The notes beneath the pieces were generated by a model that worked only from the letters and a program-made list of their open reading frames with translations, was not told the DNA's origin and did not search any database. 64,000 nucleotides of DNA from Nitrosovibrio tenuis (lineage in GTDB: Bacteria > Pseudomonadota > Gammaproteobacteria > Burkholderiales > Nitrosomonadaceae). How positions within the stretch are numbered: the first letter of the stretch is position 1; each line of letters opens with the position of its first letter. The stretch lies in NCBI RefSeq assembly GCF_900109785.1, contig NZ_FOBH01000005.1:1-64000 (forward strand), in the 5' to 3' direction. Below are positions 16,626-26,700 of the stretch, piece after piece. The translations under genes and the position numbers were made by a program.

Positions 16626-17426
16626 ATGAGCGCTGCTCCTTCCTCAACTTCCCCCGTTCTCATGCCGGCGGTATTTGTAGGACACGGCAATCCGATGAAT
16701 GCGCTGTCCCATAACGCCTATACGGCTGCGTGGTCCGCCATCGGCACAGCGCTTCCCAGGCCCAAAGCCATCCTTTGCATCTCCGCACACTGGTATATTC
16801 CGAAAACCGCGGTCATGTCTGCCGCGAAACCACGAACCATTCATGATTTTGGTGGTTTTCCCCAGGAACTCTATGAAGTGCAGTATCCAGCGCCGGGTTC
16901 GCCTGAACTGGCTGCGGAAACCGCAGACCTGCTTTCCCCGTTCGCAGTGTGGGATACCGAGTGGGGCCTGGACCACGGGACCTGGTCCGTTCTCAAGCAC
17001 ATCTTTCCGGATGCCGATATCCCTGTCGTTCAGTTAAGTATCGACGAAACCCGGGAGGCAACCTGGCATTACCAAATAGCCAGGCGCTTGGCGCCGCTGC
17101 GCGAAAAGGGCATACTTATCCTGGGCAGCGGAAACATCGTGCACAACCTCCACACCTACGCATGGGGGAAGCATAACGCGGAACCCTACGATTGGGCTAT
17201 CAGATTCGAAAATCGGGTAAGGGAAGCATTAAGCTCGGGGAATATTGAGCCACTCATCGATTATGAGAAACTTGGGCGGGACGCATTATTGTCGATACCG
17301 ACCCCCGACCACTATCTGCCTTTTCTCTATATTCTTGCCCAGCGCCGGAGCAAGGAGAAAATCAGCTTTCCGGTGGAAGGATTCGACGATGGTTCAATTT
17401 CCATGCTCGGAATCACGATAGGCTGA
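16626..17426 (+). CDS. ygiD: 4,5-DOPA-extradiol-dioxygenase-like enzyme (YgiD/LigB family)
   Basis: 266 residues, the usual size. Class III extradiol dioxygenase fold with the metal ligands in place: VGHGNPMN (His20), SAHWY (His about 55), GLDHGTW, and GSGNIVHNLHTY near 167-178. Such enzymes cleave catecholic rings using Fe(II) or Zn(II); plant and bacterial homologues open L-DOPA, but the physiological substrate in bacteria is uncertain. It is the first of three oxygenase-type genes in 16.6-19.5 kb, though the next gene is convergent, so they are not one operon. Confidence 0.88.
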   Translation: MSAAPSSTSPVLMPAVFVGHGNPMNALSHNAYTAAWSAIGTALPRPKAILCISAHWYIPKTAVMSAAKPRTIHDFGGFPQELYEVQYPAPGSPELAAETADLLSPFAVWDTEWGLDHGTWSVLKHIFPDADIPVVQLSIDETREATWHYQIARRLAPLREKGILILGSGNIVHNLHTYAWGKHNAEPYDWAIRFENRVREALSSGNIEPLIDYEKLGRDALLSIPTPDHYLPFLYILAQRRSKEKISFPVEGFDDGSISMLGITIG

Positions 17427-17488
17427 TGGACTGGCTGCAAAAAGCCCAGGTTTTTTGCTATCGTCCATCTGACTGGTCCGCGAGCAAT

Positions 17489-18535
17489 TCAGAGACGGCC
17501 GTAATGATAAGCCGCAGTCTGACCGGAACGACTGGCACCCTTCCGAATTTCGTCCTCATACTCCGCAAATTTGACGGATGCGCTGCGCCCTTCCATAACC
17601 TCCAGCACTGCATCGGCCCCAAGCCGGGCGGATTGTATCGCTAATTCGATGCCCATACCGCTGAGGGGATCAGGTGCGCAGGCTGCATCGCCGACGGCAA
17701 TCCAGCCGTCTCCGGCCGCTCCCCCGAACCCGCGGGCGCCAGCCGTTCGGCCGGAGATGCGCGAGTTGCCGGCAGCGCTCGACAATAGGGGACCGAGCAA
17801 ATGCGTGCGGCGCATCTCCTGGATAAGGAATTCTCTCAGGGTTGTCCGCCGTTTCTTCACCTCATCCCGATCTGTGCAAAAAACGGTAAAGTAACCCCCA
17901 TCCGGAGTGGGTAAAGCATACCACCAGCCGTTGTCCACGGCTTCTAAGTATAGCGTATGCCCCTGAGGGGAATTGATATCGCTTTCGGCGGATAGCTGCG
18001 TCATCAGAGCAATTTGCGGCGATTCAGCTACAGGCGGGCAGCCGGCAATACTCGCCGCCACGCGCCCGGTCGCAACGATCAGAAATCGCGCACTCAAAAG
18101 ATGGGTTCCGGCGTTCCCTTCGCGAACCAGAAGCTGCCAGTTGCCATCTTTGCGCTCGGCGCTCACGACTTTGGTATCGAGGGCGATTGATACGCCCGCG
18201 GCGCGTGCCAGATCGCGTAGTCCATGGTCGAGAATTGAGCGTTCCAGCGCGACGCCCGCACCCCACGGGTTGAACATCGCGTTGAAGGTGACAGGCTCCG
18301 GTGTCCCCCACAACGATATCGTCTCATGGATTTCCACTCCGGAAACGCGCTGAAAGAAGTCTGGACAAAATTGTTCGATCATCCTCCGAGCATGGCCAGA
18401 TACAAGCTCAACACCGTCGGGCGCGTATCCGTCCCAATGCACGAGGCCGACGGGCACGCCGCCCCGAGCAAGTGTAAGGGCGCATATGGCACCGGCCGGC
18501 CCTCCGCCAACCACCGCGATATCCATCCGCCGCAT
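17489..18535 (-). CDS. FAD-dependent monooxygenase / oxidoreductase
   Basis: 348 residues from ATG 18535, chosen because AGGAG lies four bases upstream; ATG 18556 would add seven. The N-terminus has the dinucleotide-binding motif DIAVVGGGPAGAICALTLA, the middle an ATG-type motif (LIVATGR), and the C-terminal FAD motif GDAACAPDPLSGMGIELA. The order matches the PHBH/geranylgeranyl-reductase/halogenase superfamily. The GMGIELA segment is reminiscent of flavoproteins that modify peptide tryptophans (LodB-like), but this is not strong enough to assign. It is convergent with the DODA-like gene and divergent from the intradiol dioxygenase. Confidence 0.8.
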   Translation of the reverse strand: MRRMDIAVVGGGPAGAICALTLARGGVPVGLVHWDGYAPDGVELVSGHARRMIEQFCPDFFQRVSGVEIHETISLWGTPEPVTFNAMFNPWGAGVALERSILDHGLRDLARAAGVSIALDTKVVSAERKDGNWQLLVREGNAGTHLLSARFLIVATGRVAASIAGCPPVAESPQIALMTQLSAESDINSPQGHTLYLEAVDNGWWYALPTPDGGYFTVFCTDRDEVKKRRTTLREFLIQEMRRTHLLGPLLSSAAGNSRISGRTAGARGFGGAAGDGWIAVGDAACAPDPLSGMGIELAIQSARLGADAVLEVMEGRSASVKFAEYEDEIRKGASRSGQTAAYHYGRL

Positions 18536-18807
18536 GCCACTCCTAAGTTGAGTCATTATGCTCGCCCTGTCGAACTCATCGATGATTTAGACGACTTGAA
18601 CAATGCTGGTATCCGGTCAGTCATCCCGATCATTTCCCTCTTGGGCAATGGTAACGCACCAGCATGCGCTGGCAACTATCCATATTCTGTACTAATGTGG
18701 TTAGGGAGCCTGAGATGCCTTCTGCAGCGGACAAGGCATATCAGAACAAAGTCGAGCACAGTCCGATCTTTGGAAAAGCAATAATCCATGAGCCACGACA
18801 GGAAAAG

Positions 18808-19461
18808 ATGAACCGGGCACCAAGCCGCCGTGGCGTTTTAAAGGCATCCGCCGCAGCGCTTGCAACAAGCCTGTTGCCGACGGGCGCAATTTTTGCGCTG
18901 GCAGCCCTGAATCGGACCCAAGACCAGATTCTGGGGCCTTTTTATCCCGTCATGAGCAAGCCCGATCGCAGCGGCGATCTGACTCGTGTGCACGGAGGAT
19001 CGGGCCGCGCGAAGGGACAGCCGCTGATTGTGACAGGCCGCGTACGGTCTCCAGCGGGCAAGCCGGTTGCGGGTGCGGACATAGAAATTTGGCAAGCCAA
19101 TGCTGCAGGACGGTATGCGCATCCCGACGACACCAATCCTGCGCCCCTCGATCCGGACTTCCAGGGCTTCGGTGCAATAACCACCGGAGCCGATGGATAT
19201 TATCGATTTAAAACCATAAAACCGTCAGCCTACCCTATTATGCCGACCAGAATGCGCCCGGCACATATCCATTTTAATGTCAGAGGCAGCCATGATGAAC
19301 TCATCACTCAGATGTATTTTGAAGGCGACCCATATAATGAAAATGATCCGTTTCTTCAGAGCGCGTTCGATCCAGGCGCACTGATAGTCAAACTGGATCG
19401 GCCTGTTGCGGAAGAACCTGATTTTATGGTCGCGGTTTTCGATATCGTATTCAGGGGCTGA
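18808..19461 (+). CDS. Tat-exported intradiol ring-cleavage dioxygenase
   Basis: 217 residues. ATG 18808 is chosen because AGGAAAAG precedes it and it places the twin-arginine signal SRRGVLKASAAALATSLLP at the N-terminus; the frame is open further upstream. Fe(III) ligands of the protocatechuate/catechol intradiol family are visible: Tyr in AGRYAHP, Tyr in SAYPIM, and HIH in RPAHIHFNV. LGPFYPV and GADGYYRFKT also match the family. It should cleave an aromatic vicinal diol in the periplasm. Being secreted and single-subunit, it resembles the many uncharacterised Tat-dependent intradiol dioxygenases rather than the PcaGH pair. Confidence 0.88.
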   Translation: MNRAPSRRGVLKASAAALATSLLPTGAIFALAALNRTQDQILGPFYPVMSKPDRSGDLTRVHGGSGRAKGQPLIVTGRVRSPAGKPVAGADIEIWQANAAGRYAHPDDTNPAPLDPDFQGFGAITTGADGYYRFKTIKPSAYPIMPTRMRPAHIHFNVRGSHDELITQMYFEGDPYNENDPFLQSAFDPGALIVKLDRPVAEEPDFMVAVFDIVFRG

Positions 19462-19580
19462 CTGGATATTCCGAATAAATGCCGTATGCGCTTTATGAGC
19501 ATTGCTGACAACAGATTGGCTTGATGTTCTGGATGTGTTGACTGTCCGGGCGCCCTGCCTGCCGCCACTTCTGATAGGTC

Positions 19581-20585
19581 ATGAACTACAAATACCTAGG
19601 CCATCTTTCGCAGGACGACCCCTTCTATGGATATCTGCAGCACGATATTATCCCGGTGCTTGGAGTCAACCTGAACTCGCCTGACTTTCGCGTATACCGA
19701 CTTCCCTCCTCCAATCATGTCTACCTCTACGAAGACAGTCATAGTCAACTCCGGATTATCGGGAAGTTTTTTGGCGGCGTTCCCCTTTTTGGTCCAGAAG
19801 CGGCACTTCATCACATGGAGCGCGAATACAACAATCTCAATTATCTGCGCAGCATTGGCTTTGCCGGTTACCCGCATTACGTCGTTCGTCCCCTTGGCCG
19901 AAACGCGCACCTCAATAAGGTACTGGTCGAGGAATACTGTTACGGCACATCGCTTGCTGAATTCATTGTCAGGGCTATCTCAGAAGGAGAGCGGGACGCG
20001 CTTTTTCAGAAACTCGGGTCGCTCGCCTATTTTCTCGCCACGTTGCACAACCGCACGGCGCGCGATAGCACAGTGGACTTCAATAAGGACTGTGAATATT
20101 TCGACAGACTTCTGGAACATCTGGCCGGTACCGGACGCCTGGGTCAGGACGAGGTTCGCGAGTTTCACGGATTCAGGGATCGTTGGCGAGAGAAGCCCTG
20201 CATGTGGGAAGACCGCGAGGTCCTGGCCCATAGTGATGTTACTCCTGCTAATGTTCTCTTCGGCGACGGCCTCTGGGTCATCGTTATTGATCTGGAACGG
20301 ATGAAATTGGCGGACAGGGTCCTGGACGTTGGGAGGGTGGTGGGCGAATTGCAGCATTACTTTCTGAAGCATGCCCACGACAGATGGCTGGCGGAGCCTT
20401 TCATCGGGCACTTCCTTTGGGAGTATGCCTGCCATTTTCCTAACCGCGACGCCGCTTTTGCATCCATTACCCGGCGGATTCCATTCTACGCGGGACTCAC
20501 GCTCCTGCGTATCGCGCGTAATTCGTGGATAAATGATCATTACAGCCGTCTGCTACTGGATGATGCAAAAAAAATGTTGAGGTAA
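19581..20585 (+). CDS. APH-type kinase (phosphotransferase family)
   Basis: 334 residues with an aminoglycoside-phosphotransferase/choline-kinase fold. An N-terminal lobe contains LRIIGKFFGG (likely Lys) and VLVEEYCYG hinge; the catalytic loop is HSDVTPANVLF and the metal site VIDLERMKLADRVLDVGRV. The substrate is not known. The HAD-phosphatase gene follows after two bases, so both are one operon; kinase and phosphatase may act in succession on the same small molecule or sugar. Resistance is an unsafe inference, since many APH-fold proteins are metabolic kinases. Confidence 0.8.
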   Translation: MNYKYLGHLSQDDPFYGYLQHDIIPVLGVNLNSPDFRVYRLPSSNHVYLYEDSHSQLRIIGKFFGGVPLFGPEAALHHMEREYNNLNYLRSIGFAGYPHYVVRPLGRNAHLNKVLVEEYCYGTSLAEFIVRAISEGERDALFQKLGSLAYFLATLHNRTARDSTVDFNKDCEYFDRLLEHLAGTGRLGQDEVREFHGFRDRWREKPCMWEDREVLAHSDVTPANVLFGDGLWVIVIDLERMKLADRVLDVGRVVGELQHYFLKHAHDRWLAEPFIGHFLWEYACHFPNRDAAFASITRRIPFYAGLTLLRIARNSWINDHYSRLLLDDAKKMLR

Positions 20586-20587
20586 CG

Positions 20588-21310
20588 ATGATGATAAAAG
20601 GTATTTTGTTCGATCTCTATGGCACGCTGATCGATATTGAAACCAATGAAGCTATGGATGAAATTTACCGCGCCATTGCTCACTATTTGACCTACCACTA
20701 TGTAAATTTACACCGATGGGAAGTCCGCGAACGCTATTACGAAATCATGAAACAGCAGAAAGATGCGCGGGGCGAGGAATATCCGGAAATTGACGTGGAA
20801 GCCATATGGAATGAGTTCCTCATGCAGGAAGGGATAAAATCGGATCCTATTCGAGGACAGTTATCCAAGGTTATTGCCCATATTTACCGTGGGGTATCCC
20901 GCAATCGCTTGCAGCTATATCCCAACGTCAAAAGGGTACTCAACGAGCTGCAAATCCGTTACCGGCTGGCGCTCATTTCGGACGCTCAGTCCTGCTACGC
21001 AATGCCCGAAATCCGGGCCGTCGGGCTGGACAACTACTTCGACCCGATCATTATTTCGAGTCATTTCGGTTTCAGGAAGCCCGATTCACGGCTTTTTAAA
21101 AAAGCGCTCGAAAGAATGGAGCTGGAACCACACGAGGTGATCGGAATAGGAAACGACATGTTCCGGGACATTTATGCGGCGAAGCGGCTTGGCATCAGAA
21201 GCCTCTTCATCGATTCCAACCAGGGCACTAAAACGTACAAGGACGTGGTTCCGGACTATCGGGTCACGCAATTTGATGACGTGCTTAAGGGCATCGCGGC
21301 GTTGAGCTAA
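20588..21310 (+). CDS. HAD-superfamily hydrolase (phosphatase-like)
   Basis: 240 residues. HAD motif I is FDLYGTLID (nucleophile Asp about 9, acid Tyr-Gly-Thr variant in which Tyr replaces the usual Asp at +2), motif II LISDAQS, motif III Lys in FGFRKPDSR, motif IV GIGNDMFRDIYAAKRLG. The motif I change DxY in place of DxD resembles dehalogenase-like and some phosphonatase subgroups and could alter the reaction. Start ATG ATG at 20588; the gene is two bases behind the kinase and presumably translationally coupled. Confidence 0.82.
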   Translation: MMIKGILFDLYGTLIDIETNEAMDEIYRAIAHYLTYHYVNLHRWEVRERYYEIMKQQKDARGEEYPEIDVEAIWNEFLMQEGIKSDPIRGQLSKVIAHIYRGVSRNRLQLYPNVKRVLNELQIRYRLALISDAQSCYAMPEIRAVGLDNYFDPIIISSHFGFRKPDSRLFKKALERMELEPHEVIGIGNDMFRDIYAAKRLGIRSLFIDSNQGTKTYKDVVPDYRVTQFDDVLKGIAALS

Positions 21311-21709
21311 ATAGCGCCGGAGTCAAGCTGGCCCAGAATAAAAAGAAAATGGAGTCTGATTGTCTCCCCTTGAAGTTGCAGGACTGGGTAATCATCACGC
21401 AGGCGCGCAAGCGCGCGTTAAGCTCACGGGGGTAGGAAAGCAGCCAGCCCATGGCGTACAAGTTGCAGGGTGAGAGATATGACGGACAGCATAGGACGTG
21501 AACGACGGATGTTGCATTGAAATTGAAGGCTTGTTTGGCGGCCTTTGCCCGCTTCGCCGAACGAACAAGCGGTAGCTGTGGCATGAGGAATCAGTTGGTT
21601 TTTTAGGTCAGAGGATCAGGATTCCTATTTTTTGTATCTCACATGTTCTATATTTCACCACATGGGGGTCTTCCGTCCAACCGCTATTGTGCAAAGGGAG
21701 AAAGCAGCT
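21311..21709. other. Intergenic region
   Basis: No gene supported. It contains GGCGCGCAAGCGCGC near 21401, a small GC hairpin, but no T-run. Promoter and leader of the GH114 gene must lie near its right end. Confidence 0.35.
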
Positions 21710-22585
21710 ATGAACACATATTCGTCGGTTGCAAAGGCTTACAGAATTGGAACAACATTGCTTGCTTCCCTGGCATTCTCATCCTTTCCAGCGATGGGGA
21801 GCGAATGGCCGCCGACCCTCGACCCGAATCCGGCAGTTCAACCGCCCAAATGGGACTGGCAACTCGCCGTGCCGGTCAAGGAAAATCCCGATCCGACCAT
21901 CAAGATCTACGACATTGATATGTTCGAGAACGAAAACAGCGGAGCGATTCAGATGCTGCATAGCAAGGGATACAAGGTTATCTGCTACCTCGATGTCGGC
22001 TCCTGGGAGAATTGGCGGGATGACGCAACCGATTTCCCGCAGAGCATCCTCGGCGCAAAGTACTCGGGTTTCCCCGACGAGCGGTGGCTGGATATTCGCG
22101 ATGTGAACCCGCAAAAGTCGAAGACCGGCATCAAGCTTGCGGAAATCCTTGGGAGACGCTTTGATCGCGCACAACGGATGGGCTGCGACGCTATCGAGCC
22201 AGACAACATTGACGGATACGACAAGGCCGCTCATGGATCGAGCGGCTTCCCGCTCACCTACGAGGACCAGATCTACTTCAATCTGTGGGTTGCAAATAGA
22301 GCCCATGCCCGGGGGATGCTAGTCGGACTCAAGAATGACATCAACCAGGCGCATGATGAGAGGATTTATAATACCTTCGACTTCGTGGTGAGCGAGCAAT
22401 GCTTCCAATACAACGAATGCAACTTCTTCTCGGACTTCCTAAGACTCAATAAACCGGTTTTTGAGGCGGAGTATAAACTCGCGCTAAGCAAATTCTGCCC
22501 CGCGGCCAAGGTAAACCGTATCAGCGCCATCAAGAAGCGACCGGCGCTGAACGCCGCCCGAGAAGACTGTAGCGCATACTATTGA
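21710..22585 (+). CDS. GH114 endo-alpha-1,4-polygalactosaminidase-like glycosidase
   Basis: 291 residues from ATG 21710, with GGGAGAAAG upstream; the longer frame from 21632 has no such signal. A signal peptide ends near AMG-SEWPP, so the protein is exported. The TIM-barrel family GH114 signature is plain: YDIDMFEN, VICYLDVGSWENWRDD, WLDIRDV, CDAIEPDNIDGY and GLKNDIN. Characterised relatives cut galactosaminogalactan/polygalactosamine, so it may remodel a biofilm polysaccharide. The C-terminus carries several Cys probably forming disulfides. Confidence 0.9.
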   Translation: MNTYSSVAKAYRIGTTLLASLAFSSFPAMGSEWPPTLDPNPAVQPPKWDWQLAVPVKENPDPTIKIYDIDMFENENSGAIQMLHSKGYKVICYLDVGSWENWRDDATDFPQSILGAKYSGFPDERWLDIRDVNPQKSKTGIKLAEILGRRFDRAQRMGCDAIEPDNIDGYDKAAHGSSGFPLTYEDQIYFNLWVANRAHARGMLVGLKNDINQAHDERIYNTFDFVVSEQCFQYNECNFFSDFLRLNKPVFEAEYKLALSKFCPAAKVNRISAIKKRPALNAAREDCSAYY

Positions 22586-22627
22586 TATGCCGTGCCATTA
22601 CGCAACCCGTCAGAAATTACTCAATTG

Positions 22628-23488
22628 CTATCCGGGATATCTCAACTTCATCCGATTAACGAAAGGTTCGGATAGGGTGAAGTCTCGGTCGCCCGGCATA
22701 AACACTTTGCAGCTGTGTTCCGTTCCACTGTAATTCACCTTGAGATTGGCAAGTACCGTCGTATCCGCTGGCCGTGTGATGGGAATCTGCATGCTGCCCG
22801 CTTTTAACTTGTAGCCATCCGGTAGTATCCGCTTGGCTGGGGCACCATCAAATTTCGAGACAGCACCCCGGGTCAAAAAAGAGTACTGGACTTCAGGCTG
22901 CGCCTGAGATTGCGATGCGACGGGCCCTGTCCAATTGATGTTCAGCATAGCGTCTTCACCGCTTTTCACATGAGGCGACGCGCCACACGCTAGCCCTTCG
23001 CGCTTCCTCGCGCATGCCGCCCAACTTTCCACAATCTTCCCGGAGTCCGTATTTTCCATCGCCGCCTTCTGCATAAAAAATTCGGCCGCTTGCGAGGAAT
23101 CTGGTTCCGAAACTTTCGAGCAATAACCGGCCTTCCACTGCCTGAATCGATCTTCTGTGATCGGAAGGTTAGATGTGCCCTTGCCCCCATTCGCGCTACT
23201 GCCCGGTCCGAGGTCGTCGAGATTAAACAATCCATAGGAGAGGCCCAGCGATCCGTCGTCGCCCGATTGCCGTGCGCGCTTTATTGCATTGCGGGCTTGT
23301 TCAAATTCTAATGAGCACAGCTCCGCATACATAGCCCGGTCTCTAACCCGGGGGTTGATTTTGGAATATTTATTGTAAAACCCATCCACGAGAATATTGC
23401 GGCAGGCCTCTTCGGCCGCAACCGTGGGAGATGACAGCGGGACGAGCAAACAAGGCAGGACAGAAGCAAAAATTACCAATGGTTTCAT
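22628..23488 (-). CDS. Secreted protein of unknown function
   Basis: 286 residues with a clear signal peptide cleaved near TVAA-EEAC. ATG 23488 has GGAGGA six bases upstream. The mature protein has about seven cysteines, a helical N-terminal part (RAMYAELCSLEFEQARNAIKRAR) and a beta-rich C-terminal domain (about 190-286) with VLANLKVNYSGTEHSCKVF, which could be an Ig-like or binding module. No family is recognised. It is convergent with the GH114 gene. Confidence 0.7.
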   Translation of the reverse strand: MKPLVIFASVLPCLLVPLSSPTVAAEEACRNILVDGFYNKYSKINPRVRDRAMYAELCSLEFEQARNAIKRARQSGDDGSLGLSYGLFNLDDLGPGSSANGGKGTSNLPITEDRFRQWKAGYCSKVSEPDSSQAAEFFMQKAAMENTDSGKIVESWAACARKREGLACGASPHVKSGEDAMLNINWTGPVASQSQAQPEVQYSFLTRGAVSKFDGAPAKRILPDGYKLKAGSMQIPITRPADTTVLANLKVNYSGTEHSCKVFMPGDRDFTLSEPFVNRMKLRYPG

Positions 23489-23742
23489 CGATATTCCTCC
23501 GCGGTATGCAATATAAGATAGCGGTAACCGGCACTGCCTTATTGTTCGCGATCATACAGACAGAAGATGGAAACAGCTATATTTTCCATTCAAGCGGGGC
23601 TGGAAGATGAAAGCCCGAGGCCCAGGCTTGACAAAAGGGTCCCGCGAACGGCAAGCATCCGAACAATCCCCAGGATCTATCACTTGTGAATAGGCTTTTT
23701 AAAAATCCGATTAATAAGGTTTTACGTCAGTTCAACCGTTAA

Positions 23743-26700
23743 TTGATGAGCCGTCCTCCCACCTGGCTCATCGTTTTGATGTATGCCGCCTTTTCCGTAC
23801 TGTGGATAATAGCTGCAGGCTATCTGATTTCGCTTACCTTGGATGACCCGGTTTTGCGGAGCCGTGCCTACCTGGCGAAAGAACTGATTCTTGTCGCGGT
23901 CAGCAGCGGACTGTTTTATATCCTGCTTAAGTTCGGCCGGGAAGCGGTAATTCCACCCGTGGTTGATGCGGTTCCTGGCCAGTCTCGACTGAGTCGGTTG
24001 TTGCTTATGTTCCTGTCGCTGGCAATGGTCGCGCCCCTGGTGAGCCTTGGCATAATCAAGGTGTATGGTCCTGAGATGGAACGCGCAGCCTATGCCGACC
24101 TGCAAACCATCGTTGACCTTAAAGCGGAACAGATCGAGCTTTGGCTGACCGAACGTCATGGTGACGCGGAAGCCATAGCGGTGAGCCAGGCATTCATCGA
24201 ACGGGTTGCGAATATGCAGCATAAAAAAGACGGACATCACCGCCAACTTATCCGCAACCGGCTGGATGCCGTGCGAAATGCTTATAGCTACGAGTCTGTG
24301 CTGCTGCTGGACACCCAAGGCCAACCTCTGCTTACGTTGGGCGAGCAGCATAAACTCCCAGCCGTTACCGAAGCATTGCTGCCCGTTGCTTTGCAAACCA
24401 ACCGGATACAGAGCAGTGATCTGTTCGTGGATGAAAGTGGAAAAGCGCGACTGGATATTCTGGTCCCTCTGGTCCCGGAAACGATAAACGAACAAGCTGT
24501 TGCGGCGGTAATTTTACGAGCGAATCTCGAGGAATTCTTGATCCCTCTGATCGAGAAATGGCCGGGCAACAGTCCCAGTGCCGAAACCCTGTTGGTACGT
24601 CGAAAAAATAATACTATCAGTTCCCTAAACAAATTGCGCCGCTCGAAAGCCAAAACTTTCCAAGGTACGGCACAGACCACCGGCGAAAATCTGGTGGCCG
24701 CCATTGCAACCAGCGAAGAAGGCCATGGCATCGCCCAGGGACGCGACTATCGCGACCAGGCGGTCTTCGCCGCCTACCGCCCAATAACAGGCAGCGAATG
24801 GCGCCTGATCGCCAAAATCGACCGTAACGAAGTGCTGGCGCAGCTGTGGACCTTGGTATTCTGGGTCAGTATAGTGATTTTGCTTGCTGTCGCGGCGGTC
24901 AGCATGGTGTTGGTCATGCTATGGCGCCAGCAGCGACGAGCTCATCATCTGGCGTTGATAGTCCGCACTGCGGAACAGGATCGACTTCTTAAATATTTTT
25001 ATGAATTACCATTCATCGGCATGGCCATCATTTCTCCCGATACCATGCGCTGGCTGCGATTCAACGATCAGCTATGCCAGATCCTCGGTTATTCTCGTGA
25101 AGAGCTCGCCGAGAAGACCTGGACGGAGATGACACATCCGGAAGATATCGCAAAGGATATAGCCGAGTTCGAGCGTGCCCGGAGTGGAGAGTCTGAAGGC
25201 TATGCCATGGACAAGCGCTTCATCCGGAAGGACGGTTCCGTTGTCATCGCTAATATCGATGTCAAATGCGTGCGCAGAAATGATGGAAAAGTGGACTATC
25301 TTATCGCCATGATCCGGGACGTCACTGAGCAGGAAAGTCAAAAAGCTGAAATCCTCGCGGCGCGGCGTCAATTGGAGGCAACGCTGGACGCCATACCTGA
25401 CTTGCTGTTCGAGCTTGATCTGGATGGATGCTGTCATGCCTATCATTCCGCGCATACCGATTTGCCGGCTTTGCCCGTCAAAGATTTGCTTGGCAGGAAA
25501 ATTACAGACATCCTTCCTCCTGGCGCGGCCGATGTTATAGCGTCGGCATTGCAAGAGGCTCAGGAAAAAGGCTTGTCGACGGGTAAACAGCTGGAGCTGG
25601 AGCTTTCATATGGAACATTCTGGTACGAACTCTCCGTTTCCCGCAAACATGTTGATCCTGGATCCGAACCTCGTTTCATTGTCATCGCCCGCGACGTGAC
25701 TGAGCGTAAGGCGGCGGAACAACGCATCACCAATCTTGCACACTATGATGCCCTGACCGGGCTTCCCAACCGAGCGTTGCTGGCGGACCGCATGAAGGTA
25801 GCCATTAAACGCGCGGCCCGGCAATCCAAACGGCTAGCCGTATTGTTTGTAGACCTCGACCGCTTCAAGCCGATCAATGATTCACTTGGCCATGAGGTTG
25901 GAGACAAATTGCTGAAAGTCGTCGCTGCGCGTATGCAGGATTCGGTGCGGAGCGTCGATACGGTAAGCCGGGTTGGGGGCGATGAGTTCGTTGTTCTCCT
26001 CAGTGAAATCGAGAGCTCGGAGGATGCCGCGCGTGTTGCGGAAAAGCTCATTACAGAGCTATCACAGCCGTACAACATTGACGAACATGAGTTGACGTTG
26101 ACCGCAAGCGTGGGCATCTGTATTTATCCCGATAACGGTACCGAGCCCAGTGTTCTGTTAAGAAACGCGGACGCTTCGATGTACATCGCCAAGGAAGCCG
26201 GCCGGAACCGATATCAGTTTTATTCGGACGACATGACAGCGCGAGCCATTGAACGGCTCAGCCTCGAACGCGATCTGCGCGGCGCGGCTGAGCGTAACGA
26301 GTTGTTCCTGGTGTATCAGCCGCAAATCGAGCTTACAAATGGATACATCATTGGAGCGGAAGTCCTGTTGCGCTGGAAGCACCCGGTGCGGGGGTTTATT
26401 TCCCCGTTGCGTTTTATTCCTGTGGCAGAAGACAGTGGGCTGATCCTTGGGATTGGCGAACGGGCTCTGCGCGAATCATGCCGGCAGGCCCAGGTGTGGC
26501 GTGAGCAGGGTCTGCTGGACATGCGCATTTCGGTGAATATTTCGGCGGTGCAATTCCGCCAAACCGACTTCGTGGAGGTCATCGAGCGGGCGCTTGCGGA
26601 AGCGGGCCTGCCGCCCGATAAACTGGAACTGGAACTTACGGAAAGTGTGGTAATGCAGGATGTTGAACCTGCCCTGGAGAAATTGCGCCGCCTGGATACG

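Noticed and set aside
19581-20585. Antibiotic resistance by the APH-fold kinase
   Set aside because: The fold is common to metabolic kinases and the HAD partner suggests metabolism; no resistance-specific motif.
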